64,000 nt of DNA, from positions 1 through 64,000 of the forward strand of contig JAIEQF010000001.1 of the NCBI GenBank assembly GCA_019747895.1, written 5' to 3'. Positions within the stretch are counted from its first letter, which is position 1, and every line of letters begins with the position of its first letter. Source of the stretch: Chthoniobacterales bacterium. Lineage in GTDB: Bacteria; Verrucomicrobiota; Verrucomicrobiia; Chthoniobacterales; UBA6821. The position numbers were made by a program, and so were the translations under genes. This document shows, piece after piece, positions 53,112-61,937 of this stretch. The notes under the pieces were generated by a model. The model searched no databases. It saw only the letters and a list, made by a program, of their open reading frames with translations, and was not told the DNA's origin.

Positions 53112-54290
53112 ATGAAAAAAAAAATCATCGTTCTCGGCTTTATGGGAGGCTGTCCCATAGCAGGTGTTATCTGGCAACACATCCACTATATCGTTGGATT
53201 GCAGCGTCTAGGGCATGAGGTCTACTACGTGGAAGATACTTCTCGTTTTCCTTACAACCCTTCTAACTTTGACATCTCGGATGATTACGGTTATGCCGTT
53301 CAAACATTGACAACATTGGCTAAAGAGCATGGTTTTGAGGGACGCTGGGCTTACTGTGCCCGCTATCGTGAGACTTTTGAAATGGCTGGCATGAAACATG
53401 AAGAGCTCTTACAACTTTATCGCGATTCTGATGCTGCCTTGAACATTTGCGGTTCACACAATCTGAATGAAGATTTGGCTCTCATTCGCAACTTAATTTA
53501 CGTTGAGAGTGATCCTGGAGTAGAGCAGATTAAAGTGGATCAACAAAATCAAGCAACCATTTCATTTTTAAAATCTCACCAGCATCTTTTCACCTTTGGA
53601 GAAAATATTGGACAACCTGATTTTCCTATTCCCACTCACGGTCTCACCTGGCTTCCAACACGACAACCTATAGTGACAGATCTTTGGTGTCATCATGCAG
53701 AAGCATTGCCATCAACTCCAGAAGATCTATTCACCTCTATCTGCAATTGGTCTACCAGTGGTAAAAAAGATATTATTTGGCGCGATTCTAATTATCTTTG
53801 GAGCAAATCACTCGAATTTTTAAAATTTGTGGAAGCTCCTAAAAAGTCAGGCGAGATATTTGAACTGGCAACGGACATCAAAGAGCCAGAGGAACAAAAG
53901 CTTTTTGAAAAAAATCATTGGCGCCTCATCTTGCCTCATGATTTAAGCACATACTGGAATGACTATCACCATTACATTATTCATTCCAAAGGAGAATTCA
54001 CCTGCGCCAAAGATCAATATGTACGCCTTCACACAGGTTGGTTTAGCGACCGGAGCGCCTGTTATTTAGCGGCTGGAAGGCCCGTCATCACGCAAGAGAC
54101 AGGCTTTAGTAAATTTTATGGAAAGGGAGAAGGGCTGATCGGATTCTCCACCCTCGAAGAAATTGTGGAAGCCGTCCGCTCCATTCGTGCCGATTACAAA
54201 AAACATTCCCGTGCTGCACTCGAGATCGCTCGCGAGTTTTTTGAAGCGGAAAAAGTCCTTAAGTCGCTACTCGATCGGGCGGGGATTTAA
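53112..54290 (+). CDS. Glycosyltransferase-like protein (paralogue 1)
   Basis: The 392-aa soluble protein has a Rossmann-like start (KKIIVLGFMGGCPIAG, HYIVGLQRLGHEVYYVED). The C-terminal GT-B-like domain reads CAKDQYVRLHTGWFSDRSAC, YLAAGRPVITQETGF and LEEIVEAVRSIRADYKKHSR. It aligns by eye with the next gene (GW-SDR-A-YL--GRPVIT-E-G), so the two are tandem paralogues. The position upstream of spt suggests glycosylation of a lipid, but the acceptor is not known. Confidence 0.75.
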   Translation: MKKKIIVLGFMGGCPIAGVIWQHIHYIVGLQRLGHEVYYVEDTSRFPYNPSNFDISDDYGYAVQTLTTLAKEHGFEGRWAYCARYRETFEMAGMKHEELLQLYRDSDAALNICGSHNLNEDLALIRNLIYVESDPGVEQIKVDQQNQATISFLKSHQHLFTFGENIGQPDFPIPTHGLTWLPTRQPIVTDLWCHHAEALPSTPEDLFTSICNWSTSGKKDIIWRDSNYLWSKSLEFLKFVEAPKKSGEIFELATDIKEPEEQKLFEKNHWRLILPHDLSTYWNDYHHYIIHSKGEFTCAKDQYVRLHTGWFSDRSACYLAAGRPVITQETGFSKFYGKGEGLIGFSTLEEIVEAVRSIRADYKKHSRAALEIAREFFEAEKVLKSLLDRAGI

Positions 54291-54493
54291 AGGTATCGGG
54301 TGTTCTGATTCTGTAGCTGTTGGAAAGCTCCAGATAACTTTTTTTATAGGAATTGTGGCAAACCTCCTGCTCTCAGTAAACTTGATCTTTCCATTGCCAT
54401 AAGTATTAAAAATTTCTTTCAATCTACGCCTAGAAAAAATCTTTTCAATGTTCAAAGCTTTCTTTTTTTAAAAAATTAAGAATACTTTCAACG

Positions 54494-55696
54494 ATGTCTT
54501 TCCTACAGCCTACAGCCTCTAGCCTACAGACTGTTTCTTCCAACCAATCGCCTATCTTCATCGGCTGTGGCTTTGCCGCAAAGTATCCGATGGGCGGTGG
54601 CAATTTTTCGGTGCCGCTCCAATATTTGCTAGGCCTCAAGCGCCTCGGGCGCAGGGGCATCTGGCTAGAGGTGCTTCCCGAAAGTGGCGATCCCGTTCTC
54701 GATGCTAGTCGTGTAAGAATTTTTCAACGTCGGATGCGGCACTATGGAATTGAGTATTGCTTGCTCTTAGAACCAAAAATTCTTCAGCAAAAAAAACCAG
54801 AAGAGCACGATCTCTCACAAATGAAGTCGTACGGTATGACGATTCCCGAACTTCGCGAGACCGCTCCAAATGGAACTCTCCTCAACTTGAGTTATTCGAT
54901 CAAGCCTCCCCTCGTTACTCTTTTTGAAAAAAAACTTCTTTGTAGCCTGGATCCCTCCGAGGTTCTCTATTGGATGAATCAGCTAGAGATGGGCCAGTCG
55001 TACCATGATGAATTTTGGTCGGTGGGACTTTGCATGGATCAGATCGATCAACGACTCCCCGCTTCTCCTGTCCCGTGGAAATCTTTTTTTCCTCTCGTCG
55101 ATACTGAATTTTTAAAAGCACAACCAAAACCAATGTTCAAAACGCGCCCGCGCTTCACCACAATCGGTCAATGGTATTGGGATGGCCTTATTGAGCTGGA
55201 CGGCAAGAACATTGATTTTTCAAAAAAAGCTGCCTTTGAGCCTTACATAGACCTCCCGCGACGCATGCCTGAAGCCATTTTTGAATTGGCGATGAATTTA
55301 AATCCTGACGATCCCGAACGGCAACGCCTTCGAAAATGGGGATGGCATGTTGTTTCGCCTCATCGACTCATGCCAACACCGGAGCGTTACTATCAGTACC
55401 TCGCAGGTTCTTTTGCTGAGTTCACCGCCGTGAAATTAGAAGCCCAAATGCAAAGTGGGTGGTTGAGTGATCGCGCCGCGGCTTATCTTTCTTTGGGACG
55501 ACCTGTCATTACCGAACCAACAGGAGCGGAACAATTTCTTCCACACGAAAGTGGCATGCTTTTTGTGCACACCCTGGAAGAAGCCCTGGAGGCCTCTCGC
55601 CGTGTGTTGCTCGATTGGTCCCACCTCGCGCAGCAAGCTCGTCAAACAGCAGTCGCTTATTTTGATGCAGCCAAGACATTGAAAAAAATGCTGTAG
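54494..55696 (+). CDS. Glycosyltransferase-like protein (paralogue 2)
   Basis: The 400-aa soluble protein starts FIGCGFAAKYPMGGGNFSVP, then LQYLLGLKRLGRRGIWLEVL. Its C-terminal domain reads QMQSGWLSDRAAAYLSLGRP, VITEPTGAEQFLPH and LEEALEASRRVL. The first ~15 codons (LQPTASSLQTVSSNQ) lie in a CCTACAGCC phrase repeat, so the start is uncertain. It is paired with the preceding gene. Confidence 0.75.
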   Translation: MSFLQPTASSLQTVSSNQSPIFIGCGFAAKYPMGGGNFSVPLQYLLGLKRLGRRGIWLEVLPESGDPVLDASRVRIFQRRMRHYGIEYCLLLEPKILQQKKPEEHDLSQMKSYGMTIPELRETAPNGTLLNLSYSIKPPLVTLFEKKLLCSLDPSEVLYWMNQLEMGQSYHDEFWSVGLCMDQIDQRLPASPVPWKSFFPLVDTEFLKAQPKPMFKTRPRFTTIGQWYWDGLIELDGKNIDFSKKAAFEPYIDLPRRMPEAIFELAMNLNPDDPERQRLRKWGWHVVSPHRLMPTPERYYQYLAGSFAEFTAVKLEAQMQSGWLSDRAAAYLSLGRPVITEPTGAEQFLPHESGMLFVHTLEEALEASRRVLLDWSHLAQQARQTAVAYFDAAKTLKKML

Positions 55697-55970
55697 CTGC
55701 ATGCACTCTTGTCCAAAATAGAAATCAATAACAGAAACAAGAGGACTCGGTTTGCTCTGTAGACCTACTTTGGTTGAAACGTTGAAGGGGCAGCAATACG
55801 AGATCTTTTCAACGTTTCAACGCTTCAACATTTCAACTCTGTTCACAGCAATAAAAAGTATACTTATTTCAAATTAAACAATCATCTTGGACAGCAATAA
55901 CCATACACCTAAAATAGATGCTTGAGCAGTTACTCCATCTAGTCTAAGGTATCACCTTCATATCTCATCA
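55697..55970. other. Spacer with GTTTCAACG inverted repeats
   Basis: GGTTGAAACGTTGAAGGGG at 55784-55802 faces TTTTCAACGTTTCAACGCTT and CAACATTTCAACTC at 55806-55841. There is no gene; the upstream region of spt is AT-rich. Confidence 0.55.
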
Positions 55971-57230
55971 ATGTCCAAAGATCTTTTTAAAAAATGCCGC
56001 GAGTATCATGACTCGAAAGATGCACGTGCTCAAGGATTCTATCCTTACTTTCGACGTATTGATGACAGCGAAGGAAATCATGTAATCTGCGAAGGAAAGC
56101 AGAAAATCATGATAGGTTCTAATAACTACTTGGGGCTTGCTCAAGATCCTCGCGTTATCGAGGCTGCCTGCGAAGCGACACGTCGATTTGGTGCTGGCTG
56201 CACCGGTTCTCGTTTGCTCAATGGAACGATTGCCCTGCATGAACAGCTTGAGGCTGCTTTGGCTGATTTTTTACAACGAGAATCAGTTCTTCTTTTTTCA
56301 ACAGGATTTTTTGCCAATCAGGGAGCTCTGACAGCATTGACCGAAGCAGAAGATGCCATCCTTTGTGATCGTGAAAACCACGCGAGCATCATTGAGGGCT
56401 GTCAAACTTCTGTAGCACGCCTGGTCCCCTATCGTCACAATTCGGCTGCAGCTCTTCGCAACCGTTTAAAAAGACTTCCTGAGGATGCAGGAAAATTGGT
56501 TGTGATGGATGGTGTTTTTAGCATGTCCGGAGATATTGCTGACCTACCTTCCATGATTGAAGTTAGCAAGGAATACGGTGGTGTCATGTATGTCGACGAA
56601 GCCCATTCTCTCGGAGTCTTGGGACCACAAGGTCGCGGAACGGTACATCATTTTGGCGTCAATGATGACGTTCCTATCGTTATGGGCACTTTTTCCAAAT
56701 CCTTAGGATCGATGGGAGGCTTTATTGCAGGCTCTCACGAGATGATCGAATTTCTGAAACATAAAGCACGTTGTCTGATTTTCACAGCGGCTCTTGCCCC
56801 TGCTGTTGTTGGAGGAGTTTTGAAAGCCCTTGAAATCATGCGTAGCGAACCAGAGCGCATTGATCAGCTCTGGAAAAACACGCGCAAGATGCATGAAGGA
56901 TTTAAATCGCTTGGGTTTAATATCGGCTCTACCCAAACACCGATTGTTCCGATCTTGATTGGCAGCGAGGCAAGGGCTTTTGCTTTCGCGCAACGCCTCT
57001 TTGAAGAAGGTATTTTTGCTACCCCAGCAATTTATCCAGCTGTTCGTTATGGTGAAGCCATTGTGCGGACCAGCTTCATGTCAACGCACACAGAAAAAGA
57101 TCTCGATTTCATTTTAGAAATCTTTGCAAAATTAGCCCGTGAACTAGGAACCTTCGATGATCCCGTCTACACACAACCAGGCCGCCGACGCAACATTTTC
57201 GATTTTGCCTTGCAAGAGCAAGACCGATAG
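55971..57230 (+). CDS. spt: Serine palmitoyltransferase-type alpha-oxoamine synthase
   Basis: This 419-aa PLP enzyme of the alpha-oxoamine synthase family condenses an amino acid with an acyl thioester. The N-terminal GFYPYFRRIDDSEGNHVICE and MIGSNNYLGLAQDPRVIEAA are the pattern of bacterial serine palmitoyltransferases, rather than BioF or KBL. GAGCTGSRLLNGT, DRENHASIIEGCQ, DEAHSLGVLG and the PLP-lysine motif MGTFSKSLGSMGG (~241) follow. The next two genes encode a GNAT acyltransferase and an epimerase-type reductase, as in bacterial ceramide synthesis. BioF activity cannot be excluded by eye. Confidence 0.85.
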   Translation: MSKDLFKKCREYHDSKDARAQGFYPYFRRIDDSEGNHVICEGKQKIMIGSNNYLGLAQDPRVIEAACEATRRFGAGCTGSRLLNGTIALHEQLEAALADFLQRESVLLFSTGFFANQGALTALTEAEDAILCDRENHASIIEGCQTSVARLVPYRHNSAAALRNRLKRLPEDAGKLVVMDGVFSMSGDIADLPSMIEVSKEYGGVMYVDEAHSLGVLGPQGRGTVHHFGVNDDVPIVMGTFSKSLGSMGGFIAGSHEMIEFLKHKARCLIFTAALAPAVVGGVLKALEIMRSEPERIDQLWKNTRKMHEGFKSLGFNIGSTQTPIVPILIGSEARAFAFAQRLFEEGIFATPAIYPAVRYGEAIVRTSFMSTHTEKDLDFILEIFAKLARELGTFDDPVYTQPGRRRNIFDFALQEQDR

Positions 57231-58458
57231 ACAACTTTTTGAAACAATCCCTGAGCTCCTGCATGCCAAGGAGCCTCATTTCACCCCTCCTTTTCCGGGA
57301 AGTGTTGTCAAACTGATTGAACCTGAAGGAGCTTTTTGCAAACAGCATGGTTCTATTGTGCCACTGATTATCTTTCGTCATGAACCTCTTTCAAAATTCG
57401 CTGCTGGCGATACAGTGCTAGGAGCTTCCGGCGCACAGCGACTGAGTGTACAAGAGGTACTCGATGGCGCGAGCACCGGAGCGACGACGCAATGTGCGTC
57501 AGCAGTAGAGTTTGGGAAGAGGTTCAATGGAAAGCCGGTAGGACGAATCGCAGCCATCATCAACCGCTCTCACAATAGTTACAACAAGGATCGCGTTGGA
57601 TTTTTTGGTTTCTTTGATTTCATCAATGATCCAGCTGTTGCTAGAGCCTTAGTAGAAGCTGCTGCCAAGATCGTCCAACAAGAAGGAATGACCTCCTTAC
57701 GCGGTCCCTACAATCCTTCGATCAATGATGATTGCGGCGTGTTGACGGAAGGATTTCATGCTCCTTCATTTGTTTCCATGCCATGGAACCCTCCCTATTA
57801 CGAATCGCTTTACAAGCAAGCAGGCCTCGAGTCCGTGAGAAAGCTCTATGCGTGGATGATTCCTTTGCAACGAGAGACACCAGAACGTGTGAATAAAATC
57901 GTTCAACGCTTGTACAAGCGTGCCAAAGTAACCATTCGGACATTGGATATGAAAAATTTAAAAAAGGAGATGGAGATCATTCATCGCCTTTACAACAGAA
58001 CGCTTGATCGCAACTGGGGTTTTTATCCGATAGCACTTGATGATCTCCTCCACGCTGCAGACGATTTAAAAGCCATTGCTGATCCAGGATTGATTCTCTT
58101 TGCTTGTGCAGAAGGCCGAGAAGTGGCTTTCAGCCTCTCTCTTCCTAATGTTAATGAGCTCTTCCATGCAGCGCGAGGCCGCAAAGGAATTTTGCGTTTT
58201 CTAGAAATGGCGTTGCGCATTCAATTTCAAAGACCAAAGGATGCCCGTCTGTGTGTCCTTGGTGTTGATCCTGAATACCGAGACAAGGGTTTGAGTGCGC
58301 TTCTTTTTTATGAAGTATTTGTCCGAAAGAAGGCCAAGTACGAACGCTCCGAGGTCTCTTGGGTGGAAGCGAATAACACCGAAATTCTCGAAGGAGCCGA
58401 ACTGATGGGCGGCCATCGCGATCGGACTTATCAAATTTTTGAGAAAAATTTAGTTTAA
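57157..58458 (+). CDS. bcerS: GNAT-fold acyltransferase, probable bacterial ceramide synthase, with in-frame insertion
   Basis: The 433-aa protein overlaps spt by 74 bp. It starts with FSILPCKSKTDRQLFETIPE and AKEPHFTPPF. The GNAT-like core reads KPVGRIAAIINRSHN, FFGFFDFINDPAVARALVEA, LRGPYNPSINDDCGVLTEGF and ending blocks LCVLGVDPEYRDKGLSALL with VEANNTEILEGAELMGG. The position between spt and a reductase matches bCerS of Caulobacter-type ceramide pathways (inference by context). Between FRHE and NGKPVGRIAA lie ~47 extra residues (76-122) encoded by a palindromic element (57382-57525). Without it the protein has the usual ~385 aa. Confidence 0.75.
   Translation: MIPSTHNQAADATFSILPCKSKTDRQLFETIPELLHAKEPHFTPPFPGSVVKLIEPEGAFCKQHGSIVPLIIFRHEPLSKFAAGDTVLGASGAQRLSVQEVLDGASTGATTQCASAVEFGKRFNGKPVGRIAAIINRSHNSYNKDRVGFFGFFDFINDPAVARALVEAAAKIVQQEGMTSLRGPYNPSINDDCGVLTEGFHAPSFVSMPWNPPYYESLYKQAGLESVRKLYAWMIPLQRETPERVNKIVQRLYKRAKVTIRTLDMKNLKKEMEIIHRLYNRTLDRNWGFYPIALDDLLHAADDLKAIADPGLILFACAEGREVAFSLSLPNVNELFHAARGRKGILRFLEMALRIQFQRPKDARLCVLGVDPEYRDKGLSALLFYEVFVRKKAKYERSEVSWVEANNTEILEGAELMGGHRDRTYQIFEKNLV
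57382..57525 (+). repeat. In-frame palindromic element (core II), copy in the GNAT gene
   Basis: The 144-bp element (48 codons) has inverted ends GAACCTCTTTCAAAATTC and GAGTTTGGGAAGAGGTTC. The internal hairpin GAGTGTAC-aagag-GTACTC is at 57444-57462, GGCGCGAGCACCGGAGCGAC follows, and a GACGCA-atg-TGCGTC hairpin lies on the right. The orientation and reading frame are the same as in tpiA. Confidence 0.9.
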
Positions 58459-58501
58459 TCCACTACAAATAGCCGCAAAGAATTTTTAAAGAAGAAGAAG
58501 A

Positions 58502-58578
58502 AATAGCCACAAAAGAACACAAAGAGCACAAAGAAAATAATATCCTTTTTGTGCTCTTTGTGTTCTTTTGTGGCTATT
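58502..58578. repeat. CACAAAG palindrome
   Basis: AATAGCCACAAAAGAACACA with AAGAGCACAAAG is followed, after ~16 bp, by its inverse CTTTGTGTTCTTTTGTGGCT. The hairpin ends 20 bp before the GTG of the reductase gene. Confidence 0.85.
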
Positions 58579-58597
58579 CTTTTTTACTTATTATCCT

Positions 58598-59590
58598 GTG
58601 AATCTCTTATTAACTGGCTCTACTGGCTTTGTCGGCCGCAATCTGCTTTTGCAAGCGCTCCAAGATCCGACCTGGTCAGAAATTATTCTTCCAGTTCGCA
58701 GTGAAGCAAAATTAAAAGAGCAACTCTGCAATGAAGGAATAAAGAGGCTTCCAGAGCGACTACATCTTTGCTCTGTTGATGAAGATGGTTACTCTTTAGA
58801 AAAAGCCCCCTCGCCTGACATCGCCATTCACTGCGCAGGCCTAACTTTTTCACGGCATCGAGCTGACTATTTTAAAACGAACGTTGACGGAAGCTTGGAA
58901 CTTTTGAAAGGACTTCCTGAGAGCTGCCAGCTTCTTGTTTTGTCCTCTCAATCAGCAGCTGGACCAACACCAGACTTTGTTGAGCTGCGAACGCGCGAGC
59001 ATGCAGAAAAACCACACTCTTGGTATGGCGAATCAAAATTAGCAATGGAAAAAAAACTTTTGCAACATGCTCAAGATCGCTTGCTAATCCTGCGACCACC
59101 GATGATTTTAGGCCCTCGTGATAGCGCAACGGTTCCACTTTTTCAAATGGCACGCGGCCTTCTCAGGATGAAGCCTGGCATTCAAATCAAGCACTACAGC
59201 TGGATTGCAGTCGATGACCTTTGCCGTGGAATATTAATGGCGGTAAAAAGTGATTGGAAAAAGCTTCCTCACCATAATTATTTTATTGCAAGCAACGAGA
59301 CCATTACCGATCTGACTTTAATTCAAACAACAGCTGATGTTCTTGGCGTCAGCGGCATCACACTTCGTTTGCCACATGCCATGATTGAACTGATCTCATT
59401 CGTGGCTGATAAAATCCCAGCTTTGCACAAGCCCCTCCAAAGCCTCGGCCGCGATCGTGTCAAAGAAATCCTACCTCAACGCTGGGTTGCTGATGGAAGC
59501 GAATTCCAACGTGATTTTGAATGGAGGCCGCAGACTTCTCTTCGCGAAACCTTGAAACAAACAGCAGACTGGCTGAAAGTGAACAGATGA
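58598..59590 (+). CDS. cerR: NAD(P)-dependent epimerase/reductase, probable ceramide reductase
   Basis: The 330-aa extended short-chain dehydrogenase has the cofactor loop LLTGSTGFVGRNLLLQAL, IHCAGLTFSRHRADYF, the catalytic SWYGESKLAMEK (Tyr-x3-Lys), LRPPMILGPRD and YSWIAVDDLCRGI. I chose GTG 58598, just before NLLLTGSTG, because upstream codons lie in a CACAAAG palindrome. The role as CerR rests on its position after spt and the GNAT gene; by sequence alone it is only an epimerase/dehydratase relative. Confidence 0.8.
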   Translation: MNLLLTGSTGFVGRNLLLQALQDPTWSEIILPVRSEAKLKEQLCNEGIKRLPERLHLCSVDEDGYSLEKAPSPDIAIHCAGLTFSRHRADYFKTNVDGSLELLKGLPESCQLLVLSSQSAAGPTPDFVELRTREHAEKPHSWYGESKLAMEKKLLQHAQDRLLILRPPMILGPRDSATVPLFQMARGLLRMKPGIQIKHYSWIAVDDLCRGILMAVKSDWKKLPHHNYFIASNETITDLTLIQTTADVLGVSGITLRLPHAMIELISFVADKIPALHKPLQSLGRDRVKEILPQRWVADGSEFQRDFEWRPQTSLRETLKQTADWLKVNR

Positions 59591-59699
59591 AGAGTGGAGA
59601 GTTGCTAAAATCAAAAGTTCTTTTTCTGCGAAGCCTCTTTGACTCAAACTCAAACTCAAACTTCATCACTCAAACCCATGGCTGGTTCGCTGCCATGGA

Positions 59700-59774
59700 T
59701 GGTGCGCGATGGCAGGTTCGAACTGCCGACCCCTACAGTGTCAGTGTAGTGCTCTACCGCTGAGCTAACCGCGC
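59700..59774 (-). tRNA. tRNA-Val (GAC), CCA encoded
   Basis: On the minus strand, acceptor GCGCGGT pairs with ATCGCGC. The D arm is AGCTCAGCGGTAGAGC, the anticodon stem CTACA/TGTAG, the loop CTGACAC (anticodon GAC), and the T arm GGCAGTTCGAACCTGCC. It ends ACCA in the DNA. Confidence 0.93.
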
Positions 59775-60029
59775 ATAATTAAGAAAGAAGGAGCCTAGAT
59801 GCGAGCTGAGGCTGAGGCAATCTTTTTTGAAAAGAATGCACCATTTTTTTTTAAAATGACGATTCCATCATTTTGTTATTGCCATAAGAAATAAGCCATG
59901 TTAGGCCATTTAAGTTAATTTTCTTCAAATCTTTTTTACATGCCTATGAATCAGTAATATCATCTTCCAGTTCTCAATTCTAGCAGTAGTTATTTTCCTT
60001 TCTTAATTCCTTCAACTTTCCTGCATTTT

Positions 60030-61571
60030 ATGATCCTACCTTTCGCCCTCCTCATGGCCACTGTGCTCAGCTCCACCAATCAGCTTGCTGACCCAACACC
60101 AAGTCCAACCCCAGCTCCAACCCCAGCTCCAACACCAGAACTTCATCAAAGAGCGCGAGGATTGACGGCTATTAGAACTGCCATCGGTGCTCTTAGTCCT
60201 GGTGAAACGGAAGACGACGAATTAATTACACAAATTTTTGATCCAAACTCTCCTCAGCAACAAAAAATTTCAGCCTTCCAGCCGATGCCTGCAATGCCAC
60301 ACACGGTGAAACAACTTCAATATGCATCGGGCAATTGGTTTGGACCTCGTGATTTTTTGCACGAACATGGACTCGACTTTTCCACCGTATACACGGGCCT
60401 GTTCATCGGTAATCCTGTGGGTGGAAAAAGTCAAGGCTTCGCCTATGTCGATACAATCGCTCTTTCACTCATGATCGAAACAGAAAAACTTTTTGGATGT
60501 GGATGGAAAGGTGGTCACATTGTTATGAGCGCAATGCAACAAGATGGAGGATGGCAGGAAAATCTCTCAACAGCTCATATCGGCAATCAGTTTACCGTTA
60601 ATGGCATCGTCGGTGGAACCACGATGAAGTGGGCCAATCTTTATTTGAACCAAGATATCTGGGATGGTCGTGTAAACTTAATTATTGGACGTTGTGCTTC
60701 AATGGATGAATTTGATAACTCTCCCGTCCTTTGGAACTATGTTGGAAGCCTTCAAGCTAATCCGACCAACCTCAAAACAACCTGGAGTCCTAACACCAGC
60801 TGGGGAAGCCGTATCAAACTGCGCCTCACTCAAGATACCAATATTCGTTATGGTATTTATCAAATCACTACTCCTGGCGTTAACAATTTATGTTGGAATT
60901 TCTTTCCTAGTGATAGCGCCTCCATGTTTGCTCAATATACATGGGATCCTGAATTTTGTCGGCCAGGGAGTAGAACGATTTTTGATGGCCTTAAAAAAGA
61001 AGAGCCTAAAGCTGATAATAAAACGGATGATAAGTCCTTCAAAAATCCTGTTGATATTGCTCAACTCAAAAAACTGCCAGGTCATTATTTTATTGGTGGT
61101 TCTTATACCTCCGAAGGTGTCTCTCAATTTGCATCTCAGACTTCTCAAGCAAACGCTTCTGCTTTCTATATTCATGGAGATCAGAAAATCTATCGTCCAA
61201 ATCCTACAACAGATGCAGGCCTTCTAGTTTGGACAGAATGGGGGTATTCTCCTGAATCTGAAAATGCTTTCCTTACTCTACAGGCTAAAGGAGGTGCTAT
61301 TTATCAAGGCCTCATTCCTGGACGTGTTAATGATTTTACTATTTTCGGTATTGGATATGGACTCTTCAATCCCAATTACGCTTCCGTCCAGAAAGCAAAT
61401 AGTCAAGGTGATCCCACTTATGAAATTGTCAACGAACTTGGTTATCGTATCAACTTCTCACGCTTCTTTTATGTGCAACCTGATATTCAATACATCATCA
61501 ATCCCGGTGGCACAACAGGCGCCATTCCCAATGCTCTGGTGCTAGGAGCTCAGGTTGGGATTACGTTTTAA
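60030..61571 (+). CDS. OprB-family outer-membrane porin
   Basis: The 513-aa protein has a short signal (LPFALLMATVLSS), then a Pro-rich spacer of PTPAPTPAPTP repeats and a carbohydrate-selective porin (OprB) domain. That domain reads NWFGPRDFLHEHGLDFSTVY, GGWKGGH-like GCGWKGGHIVMSAM, LYLNQDIWDGRVNLIIGR and a C-terminal strand LVLGAQVGITF with terminal Phe, the outer-membrane insertion signal. It forms a beta-barrel for sugar uptake. The native terminator at 61869 is separated from it by element C. Confidence 0.88.
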   Translation: MILPFALLMATVLSSTNQLADPTPSPTPAPTPAPTPELHQRARGLTAIRTAIGALSPGETEDDELITQIFDPNSPQQQKISAFQPMPAMPHTVKQLQYASGNWFGPRDFLHEHGLDFSTVYTGLFIGNPVGGKSQGFAYVDTIALSLMIETEKLFGCGWKGGHIVMSAMQQDGGWQENLSTAHIGNQFTVNGIVGGTTMKWANLYLNQDIWDGRVNLIIGRCASMDEFDNSPVLWNYVGSLQANPTNLKTTWSPNTSWGSRIKLRLTQDTNIRYGIYQITTPGVNNLCWNFFPSDSASMFAQYTWDPEFCRPGSRTIFDGLKKEEPKADNKTDDKSFKNPVDIAQLKKLPGHYFIGGSYTSEGVSQFASQTSQANASAFYIHGDQKIYRPNPTTDAGLLVWTEWGYSPESENAFLTLQAKGGAIYQGLIPGRVNDFTIFGIGYGLFNPNYASVQKANSQGDPTYEIVNELGYRINFSRFFYVQPDIQYIINPGGTTGAIPNALVLGAQVGITF

Positions 61572-61587
61572 AGAAAAAATGGAGTAA

Positions 61588-61829
61588 TACCACTTCCATT
61601 AAATAATGAGACTATAGGACGCAGGAGTTTTGGTTTCTAGCAAGGCAGAAGAGTGAGGCGCTATGCCAAGCATAACGTAAGCTCTGACAACGAAGCTAGG
61701 GAGCAAAACATACATGCGTCGTGGCAGCCGCTGGATCGACTGCCGCCAGGCAGCCCGCAAGGGCGAGCCTCGCGGGCGCGAGCGAGTTACACCAAGTCAC
61801 AATAGTCCGATTATTTAATGAAAGTGGTA
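61588..61829 (-). mobile_element. MITE-like element C (core I, third terminus type)
   Basis: The 242-bp element has imperfect inverted repeats TACCACTTCCATTAAATAAT and ATTATTTAATGAAAGTGGTA with a TA target. Core I lies in the left half, in minus orientation: hairpin CGTTATGC-TTG-GCATAGCG, and CTTCTGCCTTGC in the place of CTTCGGCCTkGC. An additional GC-rich palindrome (CCCGCAAGGGCGAG, CTCGCGGGC) is on the right and is absent from A and B. It lies between the porin and its terminator. Confidence 0.85.
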
Positions 61830-61868
61830 TAAGACTTGTTTTACTCTCTGCTGTTTTACTAAAAGCAT

Positions 61869-61909
61869 AAGCCGCAGCAACTGCATCAAAGCAACTGCTG
61901 CGGCTTTTT
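61869..61909 (+). terminator. Rho-independent terminator
   Basis: AAGCCGCAGCA pairs with TGCTGCGGCTT around a loop, followed by TTTTTG. It probably ended the porin transcript before element C inserted between them; the minus-strand reading also ends near it. Confidence 0.85.
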
Positions 61910-61937
61910 GTTAATGAGAAATAATTAAGATTGAAGA

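Larger units (their letters stand above)
61572..61937. other. 366-bp spacer: element C plus terminator
   Basis: This region contains only element C (61588-61829) and the terminator hairpin. There is no gene. Confidence 0.7.

Noticed and set aside
55971-57230. bioF, to go with bioD and birA
   Set aside because: N-terminal and SRLLNGT patterns and the acyltransferase/reductase neighbours favour serine palmitoyltransferase; not fully excluded.
57382-57525. The extra ~47 residues as a genuine protein domain of the acyltransferase
   Set aside because: The same DNA occurs in tpiA, inverted in tsaC, and as part of an intergenic element, so it is an insertion, not a family domain.
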